Source: Desulfuromonadaceae bacterium (lineage in GTDB: Bacteria; Desulfobacterota; Desulfuromonadia; Geobacterales; Pseudopelobacteraceae). From it: a DNA stretch of 64,000 bases. Positions 14,608 through 24,578 of this stretch are shown piece after piece (positions within the stretch are counted from its first letter, which is position 1; every line of letters starts with the position of its first letter). The notes beneath the pieces were generated by a model. It was not told where the DNA came from. It did no database searches and saw only the letters and a program-made list of their open reading frames with translations. Position numbers and translations under genes: made by a program. The stretch covers positions 1 through 64,000 of the forward strand of contig JAQTQX010000009.1 of assembly GCA_028712075.1 (NCBI GenBank). Direction: 5' to 3'.

Positions 14608-17600
14608 TTCAGTGCTCCTTCTACTGTAGCGGTGCTGGGCTGTTTCACCTTGAACCAGATCGCGTAGAGAGCCGGCAGGAAGAGCAGCGTCAGAACCGTT
14701 CCGACCCCGACTCCGCCGATCAGGACATAGGCCATCGATCCCCAGAAACTGGAAAAGGTCAGGGGGATAAAGGCCAGCATGGCAGCCACGGCGGTCAGGA
14801 CTACCGGGCGTGCACGACGTACGGTGGATTCCACGATGGCATTGTAATCACTCAGTCCCGCCTCCTGATCGTGGCGAATCTGGTCGACGAGAATCAATGT
14901 ATTGCGCATGATGATCCCCGCCAGTCCGATCAGCCCGAGAATTGCGTTAAACCCGAACGGCTGATGACAGATGAGAAGGGTCGGCACGGCCCCGACCAGG
15001 CCAAGCGGCGCGGTGGCAAATACCATGAACATGGTGGCGAATGAACGGACCTGAAGCATGATGAAGATCAGCATCAGCAGGATCATCGGCGGGAACAGCA
15101 GCCCCAGGGCATCATCGGCTTTCTTGCTTTCTTCCACGGAACCACCCGTTTCCATGCGGTAGCCGGGGGGGAGGGCTGCTTTCAGCTTTTCAAGTTTGGG
15201 GAGAATCTGGGCAGTTACATCCGGAGGCTGGACCCCATCGACAACGTCCCCCTGAACCGCGATGTACGGCTCCCGGTTGTAGCGTTTCAGCAGAGGATCT
15301 TCCATCCGGGCTTCGAAATGCGCCAACTGCGATAGCGGGATAGAGCGCCCTTCTCTGGTTGTCAGGGAAACATTGGCGAGGTTGTCCAGGTTGTGGCGCT
15401 CGGAACCGGGAGCGCGAACCACCACGTCGACCGAACGGATACCGTCACGCATCTGCGTGGTGGGAGCTCCATTCAGAATCGCCTGCAACTGCAGCCCGGC
15501 GTCCTGCGGCGTGAGGCCAAGGAGGCGCAGACGATCCTGATCAAGGACGAGGCGCTGGCTTGGCGTCCGTTCCCCCCAATCCAGATGCACATCACGTACA
15601 TTCGAATTTTCAGCCATGATGGCTTTGACATCACGTGCAATCCTGCGAAGCTCATCAACATCCGGTCCCATGACACGGAATAGCACCGGAAACGGGACGG
15701 GCGGACCGAATACGTATTGTTTTACCCGCACGCGCGCTTCGGGGAAAGCGCCCTCTGCTATGACACGGCGAAGTTTTATCTTGAGCGCATCGCGTGCCGA
15801 AGAGTCTTTGGTCAGGATGACGATTTGGGCAAAGGCCGGATTGGGTAATTCGGGATTCATCGGCAGTATGAAGCGGGGAGCGCCCTGGCCGATATAGCTG
15901 GTCACCACTTTGGCCTCCGGTTCGGCCAGAATCGCTTTTTCGATGCTCTTGACCGATCTGGCGGTTGCTGCAAAGGCGCTGCCGGGTGGAAGGGTTATCT
16001 CGACCGTCAATTCCGGGCGGTCCGAGTTGGGAAAAAACTGTTTTTCCACAAATCCCATCCCGACCACCGACAACAGGAAAAAAGCAATCGTTACGCCGGC
16101 GGCAAGCCATTTATGATCCACCACTCTCCGCACGATACTGCGAAAGCGTTGATAGTTCGGGGTGGCATAAATAGCATCGTGCCCACCGGAGACCGGTTTT
16201 ATGTCAGGCAGAAGCTTGACGCCCAGGTAGGGGGTAAAGAACACCGCGACAAACCACGAGGTGATCAATGAGAATGCCACTACCCAGAAGATGTTTCCCG
16301 CATATTCCCCCGCCGTTGACTTGGCAAAACCGACCGGCAGGAAACCGGCAATGGTAACCAGCGTACCGAAAAGCATGGGGCTGGCCGTGGATGTCCAGGC
16401 AGAAGTTGCCGCCTGGATTCGATCCAGCCCCTCTTCCATCTTGACCACCATCATCTCGATGGCGATGATCGCATCATCCACCAGGAGCCCCAATGAAAGA
16501 ATCAGCGCCCCCAATGTAATTCGGTCGAAATCCCTTCCGGTCAGCAGCATGATGACGAATACGGCGGCCAGGGTCAGCGGCACGGCGGCAGCCACGACGA
16601 TCCCGACACGGAACCCCAGTGTCGCAAGACTCACCACTATGACAACGGCAAGCGCAACCACGAATTTGATCATGAATTCGTTAAACGCCTCGGAAATGAC
16701 GTGGGACTGATCCGACACCTTGGACAGCACCAGTCCGACCGGTAATTCCTTGTAAATCGCCGCTTCTTCGGCTTTCAGCAACTTGCCCAGTGTCAGGCCG
16801 TTAAAACCTTTTTTCATGACCAGGGCCAGAATGAGTGATGGCTCTCCCTGATGGCGTATCTGCTTTGTTGCCGGGTCTTCGTAGCCACGGATGACCTCGG
16901 CCACATCGCCGATTTTCAGTAATTTCCCTCCGCTTGCCACGGGAATCGCCTTGACCGCTTCGACGCCGTTGATGCCTCCGTCAAGCCGCAGATAGACCCG
17001 CGGTCCGGCGGTATCCACAAATCCTGAAGGGGTAAGATCATTCTGGGTTGCCAGTGCATGGAACAGATCGGTCGCTTTTACGCCGAGAGTTGCCAGACGT
17101 TTGTAGGAGATCTCGACATAGATCCTGGAGTCCTGCTCCCCGAGAATGATGACCTTTTCTACGCCACCTACCCGGGAAAGGCGCTGACGCAGCGCTTCCG
17201 CCTCCAGCACGAGCTGGCGCTGGGGCAGCCCTTTTGCTTCCAAGGCATACATGGCGAAATACACATCGGAAAATTCATCATTGAGAATCGGGCCAATCAC
17301 CCCTTTGGGCAGATTGATCTTTTCGTCTCCCAGCTTTTTTCGTGCCTGGTAAAATTCGTCCGGGACATCCCTGGGAGTCGTGGAGTCTTTCAGATAGAGC
17401 TTCATCATGATCATTCCGGGATATGCGGCGGTTTCCACCCGGTCGTAATGTTCAAGTTCCTGAAGACGTTTTTCCAGTCGATCGCCCACCTGATCCTGCA
17501 TTTCCTTTGCGGTCGCACCTGGCCATACGGCCGTCACGGTCAAGGTTTTTACGGTAAATCTGGGGTCCTCTCCCCGTCCCAGTTTCAGAAAGGCAAATCC

Positions 17601-17684
17601 CCCCGCCATTATGATCGCAATGATAAAGAACAGGGTGATGGCGCGTTCGCGGACCGCAAAAGCGGATAGATTGAAGCGGCTCAT
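14604..17684 (-). CDS. RND efflux permease (AcrB/HAE1 family)
   Basis: A 1026-residue inner-membrane proton/drug antiporter. Visible are the N-terminal [17 protein letters not shown] helix, two large periplasmic loops, and the proton-relay segment [15 protein letters not shown] in TM4 with its adjacent aspartates. The second half duplicates the fold ([22 protein letters not shown]). Full length for the family. It overlaps both neighbours by one to four bases, so adaptor, permease and channel are one operon read from 18829. The TAGAC-dyad at 18896-18907 lies upstream of the operon. Confidence 0.95.
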   Translation of the reverse strand: MSRFNLSAFAVRERAITLFFIIAIIMAGGFAFLKLGRGEDPRFTVKTLTVTAVWPGATAKEMQDQVGDRLEKRLQELEHYDRVETAAYPGMIMMKLYLKDSTTPRDVPDEFYQARKKLGDEKINLPKGVIGPILNDEFSDVYFAMYALEAKGLPQRQLVLEAEALRQRLSRVGGVEKVIILGEQDSRIYVEISYKRLATLGVKATDLFHALATQNDLTPSGFVDTAGPRVYLRLDGGINGVEAVKAIPVASGGKLLKIGDVAEVIRGYEDPATKQIRHQGEPSLILALVMKKGFNGLTLGKLLKAEEAAIYKELPVGLVLSKVSDQSHVISEAFNEFMIKFVVALAVVIVVSLATLGFRVGIVVAAAVPLTLAAVFVIMLLTGRDFDRITLGALILSLGLLVDDAIIAIEMMVVKMEEGLDRIQAATSAWTSTASPMLFGTLVTIAGFLPVGFAKSTAGEYAGNIFWVVAFSLITSWFVAVFFTPYLGVKLLPDIKPVSGGHDAIYATPNYQRFRSIVRRVVDHKWLAAGVTIAFFLLSVVGMGFVEKQFFPNSDRPELTVEITLPPGSAFAATARSVKSIEKAILAEPEAKVVTSYIGQGAPRFILPMNPELPNPAFAQIVILTKDSSARDALKIKLRRVIAEGAFPEARVRVKQYVFGPPVPFPVLFRVMGPDVDELRRIARDVKAIMAENSNVRDVHLDWGERTPSQRLVLDQDRLRLLGLTPQDAGLQLQAILNGAPTTQMRDGIRSVDVVVRAPGSERHNLDNLANVSLTTREGRSIPLSQLAHFEARMEDPLLKRYNREPYIAVQGDVVDGVQPPDVTAQILPKLEKLKAALPPGYRMETGGSVEESKKADDALGLLFPPMILLMLIFIMLQVRSFATMFMVFATAPLGLVGAVPTLLICHQPFGFNAILGLIGLAGIIMRNTLILVDQIRHDQEAGLSDYNAIVESTVRRARPVVLTAVAAMLAFIPLTFSSFWGSMAYVLIGGVGVGTVLTLLFLPALYAIWFKVKQPSTATVEGALK

Positions 17685-18829
17685 TATTTTTGCTCCTTCG
17701 CCGGGCCGGAGAGGATCTTGACTTTTTCCCCTTCCTTGACGAGGTGAGCGCCCAGCGCGATAATCCGTTCTCCCGGCTTGAGCCCTTTGCTGACCAGAGC
17801 GGTCTCGCTGCCAAGCTTCGCAACCGCGACCGGTCGGCGTGATAATGTCATTGCATCGGAATTTATCACCCAGACGCTTGTGCCGGCGCCGCCGTCGTAC
17901 AGCGCGCCGACGGGAATTTCGTACTGCGGAATCGCACCACTACGGGTCTCGCCATTCAGATGGACCGTGACCGTTGCGCCAAGGGGTGCGTTCTTGCCGG
18001 CACCATCCAGACTGAAGCGCGCCTCGTAGGTGCGGGTGAGCGGATCGGCCATTGCGGACAATTCACACAGTTTTGCCGGAAAAGAGCGGCCTGAATCGCT
18101 GTAGAGGCTGGCAGTAGCCTTCGATTTTGCACTCTTTGTACTCCCTTCAGGCAGGTTGACGACCGCTTCGCGGGCACCATCATGGGCGAGGCGAACGACT
18201 ACATTGCCGGCGGCAACAACCTGACCAACGTCCGCTGGAATATCCATGATGACGCCGTCCGCTTCAGCCCTGAGAACAGCATACCCCTCCTGGTTTTCCA
18301 GCTGCCGGGAATAGGCAACGGCGGAATTGAGCTGTGCGGTTGTTGCGTCTGCCGCTGATTTGGCCTGTTCGTATTCCTGTACTGATACGGCCTTTATGGC
18401 AACCAGCCCGCGTTGCCGCACTTCATCTGCAATAGCGCGTTTGTTCTGCGCCCGGGCCGCTTCGACCGCCTCCCGGGCCGCATTGGCGGCCAGCCGCAGG
18501 TCTGCCGGATCAAGCCGCATCAGAGCCTGTCCGCGTTTGACGTGGTCTCCGGCCTTGACGAGTTTGTCGATGATTTTGCCCGGCACGCGAAAACCGAGAT
18601 CGCTCTCCGTGCGAGCGTGGATCGCACCGGTATATTCCATCGAGTCGCTCCCGGCGGAACCCACCGTATAGCTGCGTACCAGGCGGGGAGTGGTCGCATC
18701 AGCAGGCAACGGCTTCCTGTCTTTTCCAAATACACCGCCGATGGCAATGACAACCACTGCTCCCATGATGAGCGCTATGCGATACCTGCGTGACAAGCTG
18801 CCTAACTTCTTTAACGCTGTTGTTTTCAT
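17684..18829 (-). CDS. RND efflux periplasmic adaptor (MFP)
   Basis: A 381-residue membrane-fusion protein. The ATG at 18829 is preferred because GAGGA lies seven bases upstream. One N-terminal membrane anchor (IALIMGAVVVIAIGGV) is followed by the lipoyl half-motifs (DLGFRVPGKIIDKLVKAGDH; ADGVIMDIPADVGQVV), an alpha-helical hairpin (ANAAREAVEAARAQNKRAIAD) and the beta-barrel and proximal domains. It links permease and outer-membrane channel. Confidence 0.93.
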   Translation of the reverse strand: MKTTALKKLGSLSRRYRIALIMGAVVVIAIGGVFGKDRKPLPADATTPRLVRSYTVGSAGSDSMEYTGAIHARTESDLGFRVPGKIIDKLVKAGDHVKRGQALMRLDPADLRLAANAAREAVEAARAQNKRAIADEVRQRGLVAIKAVSVQEYEQAKSAADATTAQLNSAVAYSRQLENQEGYAVLRAEADGVIMDIPADVGQVVAAGNVVVRLAHDGAREAVVNLPEGSTKSAKSKATASLYSDSGRSFPAKLCELSAMADPLTRTYEARFSLDGAGKNAPLGATVTVHLNGETRSGAIPQYEIPVGALYDGGAGTSVWVINSDAMTLSRRPVAVAKLGSETALVSKGLKPGERIIALGAHLVKEGEKVKILSGPAKEQK

Positions 18830-18895
18830 ATACAATCCTCGCCATTGTCTATTGTAGTCATTTTGTTTACCTCTTGTTTGCAGGCTGAATACGCC

Positions 18896-18907
18896 TAGAC
18901 CGGTCTA
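18896..18907. promoter_or_regulatory. TetR operator, RND operon
   Basis: TAGACCGGTCTA is a perfect 12-bp dyad 67 bases upstream of the adaptor gene. Together with flanking CC and CGTAAT it matches the site at 19983, and its arms match the site at 20630 in front of the TetR gene. Confidence 0.75.
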
Positions 18908-18969
18908 CGTAATAAATAATAAAATATGGTAACTACTCAGGTCATGAAAGCAGAAATTTAAAACCAGTT

Positions 18970-19084
18970 TCACACGGAGGCACAGAGGCACAGAGAGAAC
19001 CAAGATTAGACCATGAAGCTTATTTTGGGTAAACAATAATGACTTTGTTTTTGACTTTCTCCGTGCCTTTGTGTCTCCGTGTGA
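18970..19084. repeat. Long imperfect inverted repeat (CACGGAGGCACAGAGG type)
   Basis: The arm TCACACGGAGGCACAGAGGC (from 18970) is answered by GCCTTTGTGTCTCCGTGTGA (ending 19084), with ~55 bases between. It has no open frame and looks like an intergenic MITE-like or REP-like element between divergent transcription units. Confidence 0.7.
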
Positions 19085-19158
19085 GTTGCCTTTGATTTGT
19101 TTTTGATCTGATGCTGTTACAAAATATGTGTGTATTTTTCATACACGAAACCAAATGG

Positions 19159-19935
19159 TTATTCCTGACAGACTCCTCTGCCGATCGGGCACACTGCGAA
19201 GCAACGAAAGCAGTAGTACTGGTAGCCTATGAAGGCGGACTGGTACAGACTCAAATATTCAGGGCTTCGGAGCATTGTTTTTTGTTCTTCGCCGGTTGCG
19301 TCACCAAAACGGGACCAGAATGCGATATTGGCGCCCATCCCGTACGGCTGACTGTTCCGGAGGCATTTCATAACGTTGGTCTTTCCCTCTTTGTCCAGTG
19401 CACCGGCAGGGCAGCTGCTTACACAAAGGCCGCAATCGGTGCAGGCATTTTTCTTTACTGGCGGATCCGGAGCAAGATCCAGCTTTGTGAGCACGGCAGC
19501 GAAAATCACCCGGGTCCCGAAACGCGGATGAACAACCAGGTTGTGGCGGCCAAAGGAGCCCAAACCAGCGACTACAGCGGCATGACGTAGCGACACTTCT
19601 GCCACGCCTGTTTTTTCCGGAGTGCTATAGTCCATGGGGTAGGCCACCGGAACGGTCATGGCAGGGCTGCCAAGCTTGCCCTCCACGAAGCGGGCGAGAC
19701 GGTAACATGCGGAACGGGAGAATTCCATGAGATCAAGCCTGGCGCCCATCGCCATTTGCGGGCTCGGACTCTCGCATGCCGACAACTCCTGGAAGGCCAG
19801 AACGATCATGGTTCTGGCGCCGGGGAACAGGGACTCTATCGAAGGGGATTTGGGACTCCGGTAATCGAAGACCGACGCGAATCCCACATCATCAACTCCC
19901 CACCCCTCGGCTAAACAGCGTATGCTCTCCTTCAT
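19159..19935 (-). CDS. 4Fe-4S protein related to epoxyqueuosine reductase
   Basis: 258 residues from the ATG at 19935, chosen for GGAGGGTGGAG just upstream. Two 4Fe-4S motifs are visible: CTDCGLCVSSCP and a late CFRCFAVCP, plus RHAAVVAGLGSFGRHNLVVHPRFG, the cobalamin-side motif of QueG-like proteins. It is shorter than true QueG (~370), lacking the C-terminal repeats, so a tRNA role is doubtful; a small-molecule reductase is possible. Its own upstream TAGAC dyad places it in the regulon of the adjacent TetR protein. Confidence 0.8.
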   Translation of the reverse strand: MKESIRCLAEGWGVDDVGFASVFDYRSPKSPSIESLFPGARTMIVLAFQELSACESPSPQMAMGARLDLMEFSRSACYRLARFVEGKLGSPAMTVPVAYPMDYSTPEKTGVAEVSLRHAAVVAGLGSFGRHNLVVHPRFGTRVIFAAVLTKLDLAPDPPVKKNACTDCGLCVSSCPAGALDKEGKTNVMKCLRNSQPYGMGANIAFWSRFGDATGEEQKTMLRSPEYLSLYQSAFIGYQYYCFRCFAVCPIGRGVCQE

Positions 19936-19982
19936 CTCCACCCTCCGACGTTGTTTTTTTGTCACACGCATCAAAGTTTGCC

Positions 19983-19994
19983 TAGACCAGTCTA
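19983..19994. promoter_or_regulatory. TetR operator, 4Fe-4S gene
   Basis: TAGACCAGTCTA (TAGAC-CA-GTCTA dyad) with the same flanks CC and CGTAAT as the site at 18896. It lies 47 bases upstream of the 4Fe-4S protein start. Confidence 0.7.
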
Positions 19995-20029
19995 CGTAAT
20001 GATGGGTAAAAAATTGCGTTGCGTTAGAT

Positions 20030-20626
20030 CTATTCTCTCCGACCAAGAAATACATCGAAATACAAATGGATGAAATTTTTCAATGGTTCAGGAGACTTCT
20101 TAACCTTGGAGTAAAGCAGCGCTCCCTGGAATGATGAAATCAGGTTTTCCGCCAGCATTTCTGTGTTCATGTCTGTGGAGATTGCATGTTCCTTCTGTGC
20201 TTGTAAAAGCAGTCTGGACACCGCCTTGATCCACTCTTGCAGAGAATGCTCAAGGCGTTGCCGGACGTTAGCGAATTGATCAGCCATCTCCTGGCCCAGG
20301 TTGCCGAGCAGGCATCCTTTGGAGCATTCAGCACCTTCAAATGTCTCAATCAAGGTTTCGAAGCTCCTTTTGACGCGCTCCAGAGGTGGTAAAGATTGAT
20401 CGCTGAAAATGGGGGAGAACACCTCAACCCTGTCTGCAACGAATTTATCGATTATTGCAAGGGCAAATTCTTCTTTGCTGGAGAAGAAGTTGTAAAATGA
20501 ACCCTTTGGAATGTTCGCCTGCTTCAGAATCGCTTCAACACCGGTAGCATTGAACCCTCTGCTTAACACGAGGTCGAGTCCAACCTGAATAATATCGTCT
20601 TTGTTGTGTGTTCGTTTCATGATCAT
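20030..20626 (-). CDS. TetR/AcrR-family repressor
   Basis: A 198-residue regulator. The N-terminal helix-turn-helix reads IIQVGLDLVLSRGFNATGVEAILKQANIPKGSFYNFFSSKEEFA, the TetR hallmark. The C-terminal ligand domain includes CSKGCLLGNLGQEM, typical of the AcuR/NemR-like group that senses electrophiles through cysteines; Cys residues here (ECSKGC) could do so. Two starts (20626, 20620) are possible. It overlaps an 18-bp dyad at its own start and so is autoregulated; the same dyad precedes the efflux operon and 4Fe-4S gene. Confidence 0.92.
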   Translation of the reverse strand: MIMKRTHNKDDIIQVGLDLVLSRGFNATGVEAILKQANIPKGSFYNFFSSKEEFALAIIDKFVADRVEVFSPIFSDQSLPPLERVKRSFETLIETFEGAECSKGCLLGNLGQEMADQFANVRQRLEHSLQEWIKAVSRLLLQAQKEHAISTDMNTEMLAENLISSFQGALLYSKVKKSPEPLKNFIHLYFDVFLGRRE

Positions 20627-20629
20627 AAC

Positions 20630-20647
20630 TTAGACCAGTCGGTCTAA
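20630..20647. promoter_or_regulatory. TetR operator, autoregulatory
   Basis: TTAGACCAGTCGGTCTAA has 7-bp arms and lies four bases upstream of the tetR start codon, covering its ribosome-binding region. Confidence 0.75.
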
Positions 20648-20744
20648 TGAGTCAAGTGTTTTTTTCGGTTCTTCATTTTCTACTTGAATTTTACATTGCC
20701 TGCCGCAAACATTTGGCTAGAATCGTCGATGGGGGGCTCTCCCG

Positions 20745-20895
20745 CTGAAACCGATACGTAGGAGTACCGCTGTTGCGGCCAATACCAACCCCGGTAATTG
20801 CAATACGGTCAAGTTGCATATGCGACAACTGGTTCAGCAGGGGTATCTGGAACAACATGGCAGTCATTAGGAACGGGCAAGAGTGATCTGTACCG
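20745..20895 (+). pseudogene. Possible winged-helix gene remnant
   Basis: One frame reads NPGNCNTVKLHMRQLVQQGYLEQHG without start or end context, resembling the winged-helix tail of Fic-type or similar proteins. Stops occur on both sides. It is a weak call. Confidence 0.25.
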
Positions 20896-20938
20896 AAGTG
20901 ACTTCCTTGCGCCGTGGACAGAGATGAAGCCCAGTCCC

Positions 20939-21044
20939 TATAACCTGGCGTTATATCAATAACTAAAGGTTATAAACATTTTCAACCTACTGTAATATCA
21001 GTATTAAATCAATCAACACATCTACAATCATAACCACCGGTTAT
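20939..21044 (+). promoter_or_regulatory. Three ATAAC-N5-GTTAT activator sites
   Basis: Dyads at 20939-20955 (TATAAC-CTGGC-GTTATA), 20959-20973 (ATAAC-TAAAG-GTTAT) and 21030-21044 (ATAAC-CACCG-GTTAT) have identical arms. They lie 80-185 bases upstream of a sigma-54 promoter, the position of enhancer sites. The NtrC-type regulator at 24575 is the natural candidate to bind them. Confidence 0.75.
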
Positions 21045-21122
21045 TGATTGTTACCAGCCAAACATCCTTTCTCTACCAAAATTTGTTTTATAATTACAAT
21101 AAGTTATATCGTTTCAGTGCAT

Positions 21123-21139
21123 TTGGCATGCTCCATGCT
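21123..21139 (+). promoter_or_regulatory. Sigma-54 promoter of the dicarboxylate carrier
   Basis: TTGGCATGCTCCATGCT keeps the invariant GG (21125-21126) and GC (21137-21138) with exactly ten bases between, and matches the -24/-12 consensus at most positions. Transcription would start near 21150, leaving a ~190-base leader before the ATG at 21341. Confidence 0.75.
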
Positions 21140-21340
21140 CAAGTTAATGCTGAGTGTAGAGAAGATAATAAAATTGCCTGTAATTATGCTCGCATACAAT
21201 ATCAAGCCGTTGGAATAGTAGATTGAAACCTGACAAATTGCGCATCAGATTACTTTGAAACTCATTTTCATGGGGATACGCTTCAAGTGGGGAAGATTTC
21301 CAGAGACAAACGCAGCAACTAAAACGAGAGGAGACAAATC

Positions 21341-22687
21341 ATGGACTACATTATTGCACTGGAATTCCTGGTTATCATTGTGTGCCTGCTGCTCGGCGCC
21401 CGTTACGGCGGTTACGGCCTTGGGTTAATCAGCGGCTTCGGCCTCCTCGTGTTTGCCTTTGTTTTTCATCTTGCCCCTGGCAAACCCCCGGTGGATGTAC
21501 TGCTCACCATTATGGCCGTCATCGGCTGCGCTTCGGTGCTGCAGACTGCTGGAGGACTCAACGTAATGATGCGCGTCGCCGAAAGGATATTGCGGCGCAA
21601 CCCCAAGTATATCACCCTGCTCGCCCCGATCACGACCTGGACGCTCACGGTCATGTGCGGCACCGGCCATGTGGTCTATACGATGTTCCCGATCATCTAT
21701 GACATTGCCATCAAAGAGGGGGTTCGCCCCGAACGCCCCATGGCGTCGGCATCTGTTGCCTCACAGATGGGGATCTGCGCTTCTCCCGTATCCGTGGCGG
21801 TTGTCTCCATGGTTGCGATCATGTCAAAATCCACCCATCCGGTCAGCTTGTTGCAATTGTTAAGCGTCAGCATTCCCGCCACGTTCTGCGGGGTAATAAT
21901 GACTGCCCTCTGGAGCCTCAAACGGGGTAAAGACCTGGAAAAGGATCCGGCGTTCCAGGCAAAATTACAGGATCCGTCTCAAAAGGATTATATATACGGT
22001 GAATCAACCACCTTGCTGGACACGGTATTCCCGAAAGAAGCCTACTGGTCTGCCTGGTTTTTCTTCGCCGCCATCGCCGTTGTCGTTCTCCTCGGCGCCT
22101 TCCCGGAACTGCGTCCGGTCTTCATGGCAGCCGGAAAAGCAAAACCGCTCTCTATGAACATAGCCATCCAGATTATGATGCTGTCAGCCGGCGCGATCAT
22201 TCTTATGACATGCTGTAAAGGCAAGATACAGGAAATCACCAACGGCACCGTATTCAAAGCCGGCATGGTCGCCGTCATATCCATCTTCGGCGTAGCCTGG
22301 ATGGCAGACACCTTCTTTCAAGCGCACTTTGAGTTGTTGAAAGGAACCCTTGCAGGTGTTGTGGCAACCAAGCCATGGACCTATGCCATCGTCCTGTTTA
22401 TCGTCTCGAAGTTCGTTAACAGCCAGGCCGCAGCGGTCGCAGCCATGGCACCTCTGGGGGTCAGCCTCGGTGTAGATCCCTTGATGATGATCGCCTTCTT
22501 TTCCGCCAGCTACGGCTACTTCATACTGCCGACATATGCCAGCGATCTGGCCTGCATCGGCTTTGACCGCTCCGGCACCACGCGCATCGGCAAGTTCATC
22601 ATCAATCACAGCTTCATCATTCCGGGTTTGATCGGTGTTAGCACCGGCTGCTTCGTAGGCTATCTGATGGTGAAAATGCTGTACTAG
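21341..22687 (+). CDS. Anaerobic C4-dicarboxylate transporter (DcuA/DcuB family)
   Basis: A 448-residue inner-membrane carrier with about ten helices. Family motifs include GGLNVMMRVAERILRRNPKY, TVMCGTGHVVYTMFPIIYDIA, VASQMGICASPVSVAVVSM and the late NSQAAAVAAMAPLGV and ASYGYFILPTYASDL. It exchanges fumarate, malate, aspartate and succinate; in Geobacter-type cells that feeds fumarate respiration. GAGGAG precedes the ATG. The upstream sigma-54 promoter and dyads, and the two-component genes downstream, indicate substrate-induced expression. Confidence 0.93.
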   Translation: MDYIIALEFLVIIVCLLLGARYGGYGLGLISGFGLLVFAFVFHLAPGKPPVDVLLTIMAVIGCASVLQTAGGLNVMMRVAERILRRNPKYITLLAPITTWTLTVMCGTGHVVYTMFPIIYDIAIKEGVRPERPMASASVASQMGICASPVSVAVVSMVAIMSKSTHPVSLLQLLSVSIPATFCGVIMTALWSLKRGKDLEKDPAFQAKLQDPSQKDYIYGESTTLLDTVFPKEAYWSAWFFFAAIAVVVLLGAFPELRPVFMAAGKAKPLSMNIAIQIMMLSAGAIILMTCCKGKIQEITNGTVFKAGMVAVISIFGVAWMADTFFQAHFELLKGTLAGVVATKPWTYAIVLFIVSKFVNSQAAAVAAMAPLGVSLGVDPLMMIAFFSASYGYFILPTYASDLACIGFDRSGTTRIGKFIINHSFIIPGLIGVSTGCFVGYLMVKMLY

Positions 22688-22725
22688 TGCGGTGTCGCAC
22701 CACTACCAACACTCCGCTATTGAAG

Positions 22726-22748
22726 AGGCGGCCATTTGGTCGCCTTTT
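22726..22748 (+). terminator. Terminator after the dicarboxylate carrier
   Basis: AGGCG-GCC, loop ATTT, GG-T-CGCCT followed by TTTT forms a stem with one G-T pair. It separates the sigma-54 transcript from the sensor-kinase gene. Confidence 0.8.
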
Positions 22749-22799
22749 CAGTTTCGTAAACTGCCGGTTCGTATGGTAAAGTTATTCATCCTTTTATCC

Positions 22800-24578
22800 A
22801 TGGAACGTCCCATGCCATTTTCAGGTCACAATTTTTCTCTCATTACCCGGTTCGGGCTGCTGCTTCTGCTGCCGCTGCTGATTTTAACCCTGTCCCACCC
22901 TGCCACAGCCGCACCGGCTACGGAAGGCGCTCCCCAGCCGGTCATAATCGGCGGTGACCGTGATTACCCCCCCTATGAATTTCTGGACAAAGGCGGCAAA
23001 CCTGCCGGGTACAATGTGGATCTGACCCGCGCCATCGCCGAGGTCATGGGTATACGGATCGAGATTCGTCTGGGCGGCTGGGCCGAGATGCGAACCGCCC
23101 TGAAAAACGGAACGATAGACGCTCTGCAGGGAATGTCATGGTCGCAGGAACGCGCCGGAGAGGTTGATTTTTCTCTCCCCCACGCCGTGGTCAACCACGC
23201 TATCTTTGCCCGCAGCAACTCCCCGACGGTCGGTTCTCTTGATGATCTGGCGGGGCAAACCGTAGCCGTCCACCGCCTCGGAATCATGCATGACTACCTG
23301 GTCAGGAACAGTTCACTGGCGCGACTGGTGCTGACCGATACTCCGGCGGATGCCATGCGTATGGTTGCAGCCGGTAAAACCGATTTTGCGGTAGTGGCCA
23401 TCGTGCCGGGAATGTACCTGATCCGCGAGTTGAAGCTTGCCAACGTCCTGCCGGTGGTGCGCAACGTGGCGACACACCGCTACTGTTACGCCGTGGGCAA
23501 GGGGGACGACGAACTGCTCTCGCGCCTGAACGAAGGGCTGGCAATTCTCAAAAAAACCGGACAGTATGAAAAAATCTACAACAAGTGGCTGGGGGTACTG
23601 GAACCGCCACATGTAGATCTGCGTACTACAGCCAAACATGCCGCCGTGGTGGTCGTGCCGCTGCTGCTTGTACTGGGTGGCTTCGCCCTCTGGTCGCGCA
23701 CCCTGCACCGCCAGGTGGCGCTGCGCACCGCCGACCTGACCAGGGAAATCGCCGAGCGGCGCCATGCTGAGGAGGAGCTGCGCCGGGGCCAACAGCAGCT
23801 GGTGCAGGCTGACAAGATGGCGGCTCTCGGAATTCTCGTTTCCGGAGTAGCCCACGAGATCAATAATCCGACCGGCCTGATCCTGCTTGAAGCACCGACG
23901 GTGAAACGCTTTTTCGGAGATGCCTCAAAGATTCTGGAACAGTACTACCGGGATAATGGAGACTTCACCTGCGGCGGCCTCCCCTATTCACGCATGCGGG
24001 AGGAAATTCCGCGCAGTCTGGACAAACTTCAGGATGCGGGCAAACGGATCAAGCGTATCGTGGATGACCTGAAGGACTTTGCCCGCAATGGCGATGTATC
24101 CTGTTCGGAACTGGTGGATTTAAACAGCGTCGCCCAGGCTGCTGTGCGTCTTGTCGAGCCTTCCATCCGCAAGGCTACGACCCGTTTCACGGCTTCTTAC
24201 GGAGATCAGCTCCCGCAGTTTTGCGGCAATGCCCAGCGTATTGAGCAGGTGCTGGTCAACCTTATTCTGAACGCCTGTCAGGCATTATCAGACATGGAGA
24301 GATCTATCGAACTTACAACATATTGCGACACACATCGCGCTACGATAACATTCCGTCTACGCGATGAAGGAAGCGGAATTCCTCCCGAGAACCTTGTTCG
24401 CCTGACCGATCCGTTTTTCACCACCAAGCGGGACAACGGCGGCACCGGCCTTGGCCTGTCGGTGTCGGCAGGCATTGTCAAGGAGCATGGCGGCACGATG
24501 ACATTCGATTCAACCCCCGGCAGCGAAACCGTGGTGACGCTGACCCTCCCGGCGCATAAGAAGGAATTACTCTCATGA
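22800..24578 (+). CDS. Sensor histidine kinase with periplasmic binding domain
   Basis: About 592 residues from 22800 (22812 is equally possible; earlier codons overlap the terminator). A signal/membrane segment (FGLLLLLPLLILTLSHPATAA) is followed by an SBP_bac_3 domain (GDRDYPPYEFLDKGGKPAGY, then DDLAGQTVAVHRLG), a second helix (VVVVPLLLVLGGFALW) and a kinase core. H-box is SGVAHEINNPTG, N-box is VLVNLILNACQAL and the G boxes are RDEGSGIP and GGTGLGLS. It probably senses a C4-dicarboxylate or amino acid outside the membrane and phosphorylates the regulator it overlaps. Confidence 0.9.
   Translation: MERPMPFSGHNFSLITRFGLLLLLPLLILTLSHPATAAPATEGAPQPVIIGGDRDYPPYEFLDKGGKPAGYNVDLTRAIAEVMGIRIEIRLGGWAEMRTALKNGTIDALQGMSWSQERAGEVDFSLPHAVVNHAIFARSNSPTVGSLDDLAGQTVAVHRLGIMHDYLVRNSSLARLVLTDTPADAMRMVAAGKTDFAVVAIVPGMYLIRELKLANVLPVVRNVATHRYCYAVGKGDDELLSRLNEGLAILKKTGQYEKIYNKWLGVLEPPHVDLRTTAKHAAVVVVPLLLVLGGFALWSRTLHRQVALRTADLTREIAERRHAEEELRRGQQQLVQADKMAALGILVSGVAHEINNPTGLILLEAPTVKRFFGDASKILEQYYRDNGDFTCGGLPYSRMREEIPRSLDKLQDAGKRIKRIVDDLKDFARNGDVSCSELVDLNSVAQAAVRLVEPSIRKATTRFTASYGDQLPQFCGNAQRIEQVLVNLILNACQALSDMERSIELTTYCDTHRATITFRLRDEGSGIPPENLVRLTDPFFTTKRDNGGTGLGLSVSAGIVKEHGGTMTFDSTPGSETVVTLTLPAHKKELLS

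Noticed and set aside
17058..17669. Plus-strand frame of 203 codons inside the RND permease
   Set aside because: Antisense shadow of a well-supported gene, with no homology pattern.
19159..19935. True epoxyqueuosine reductase QueG
   Set aside because: About 110 residues shorter than QueG and in an efflux regulon; only the FeS core is shared.
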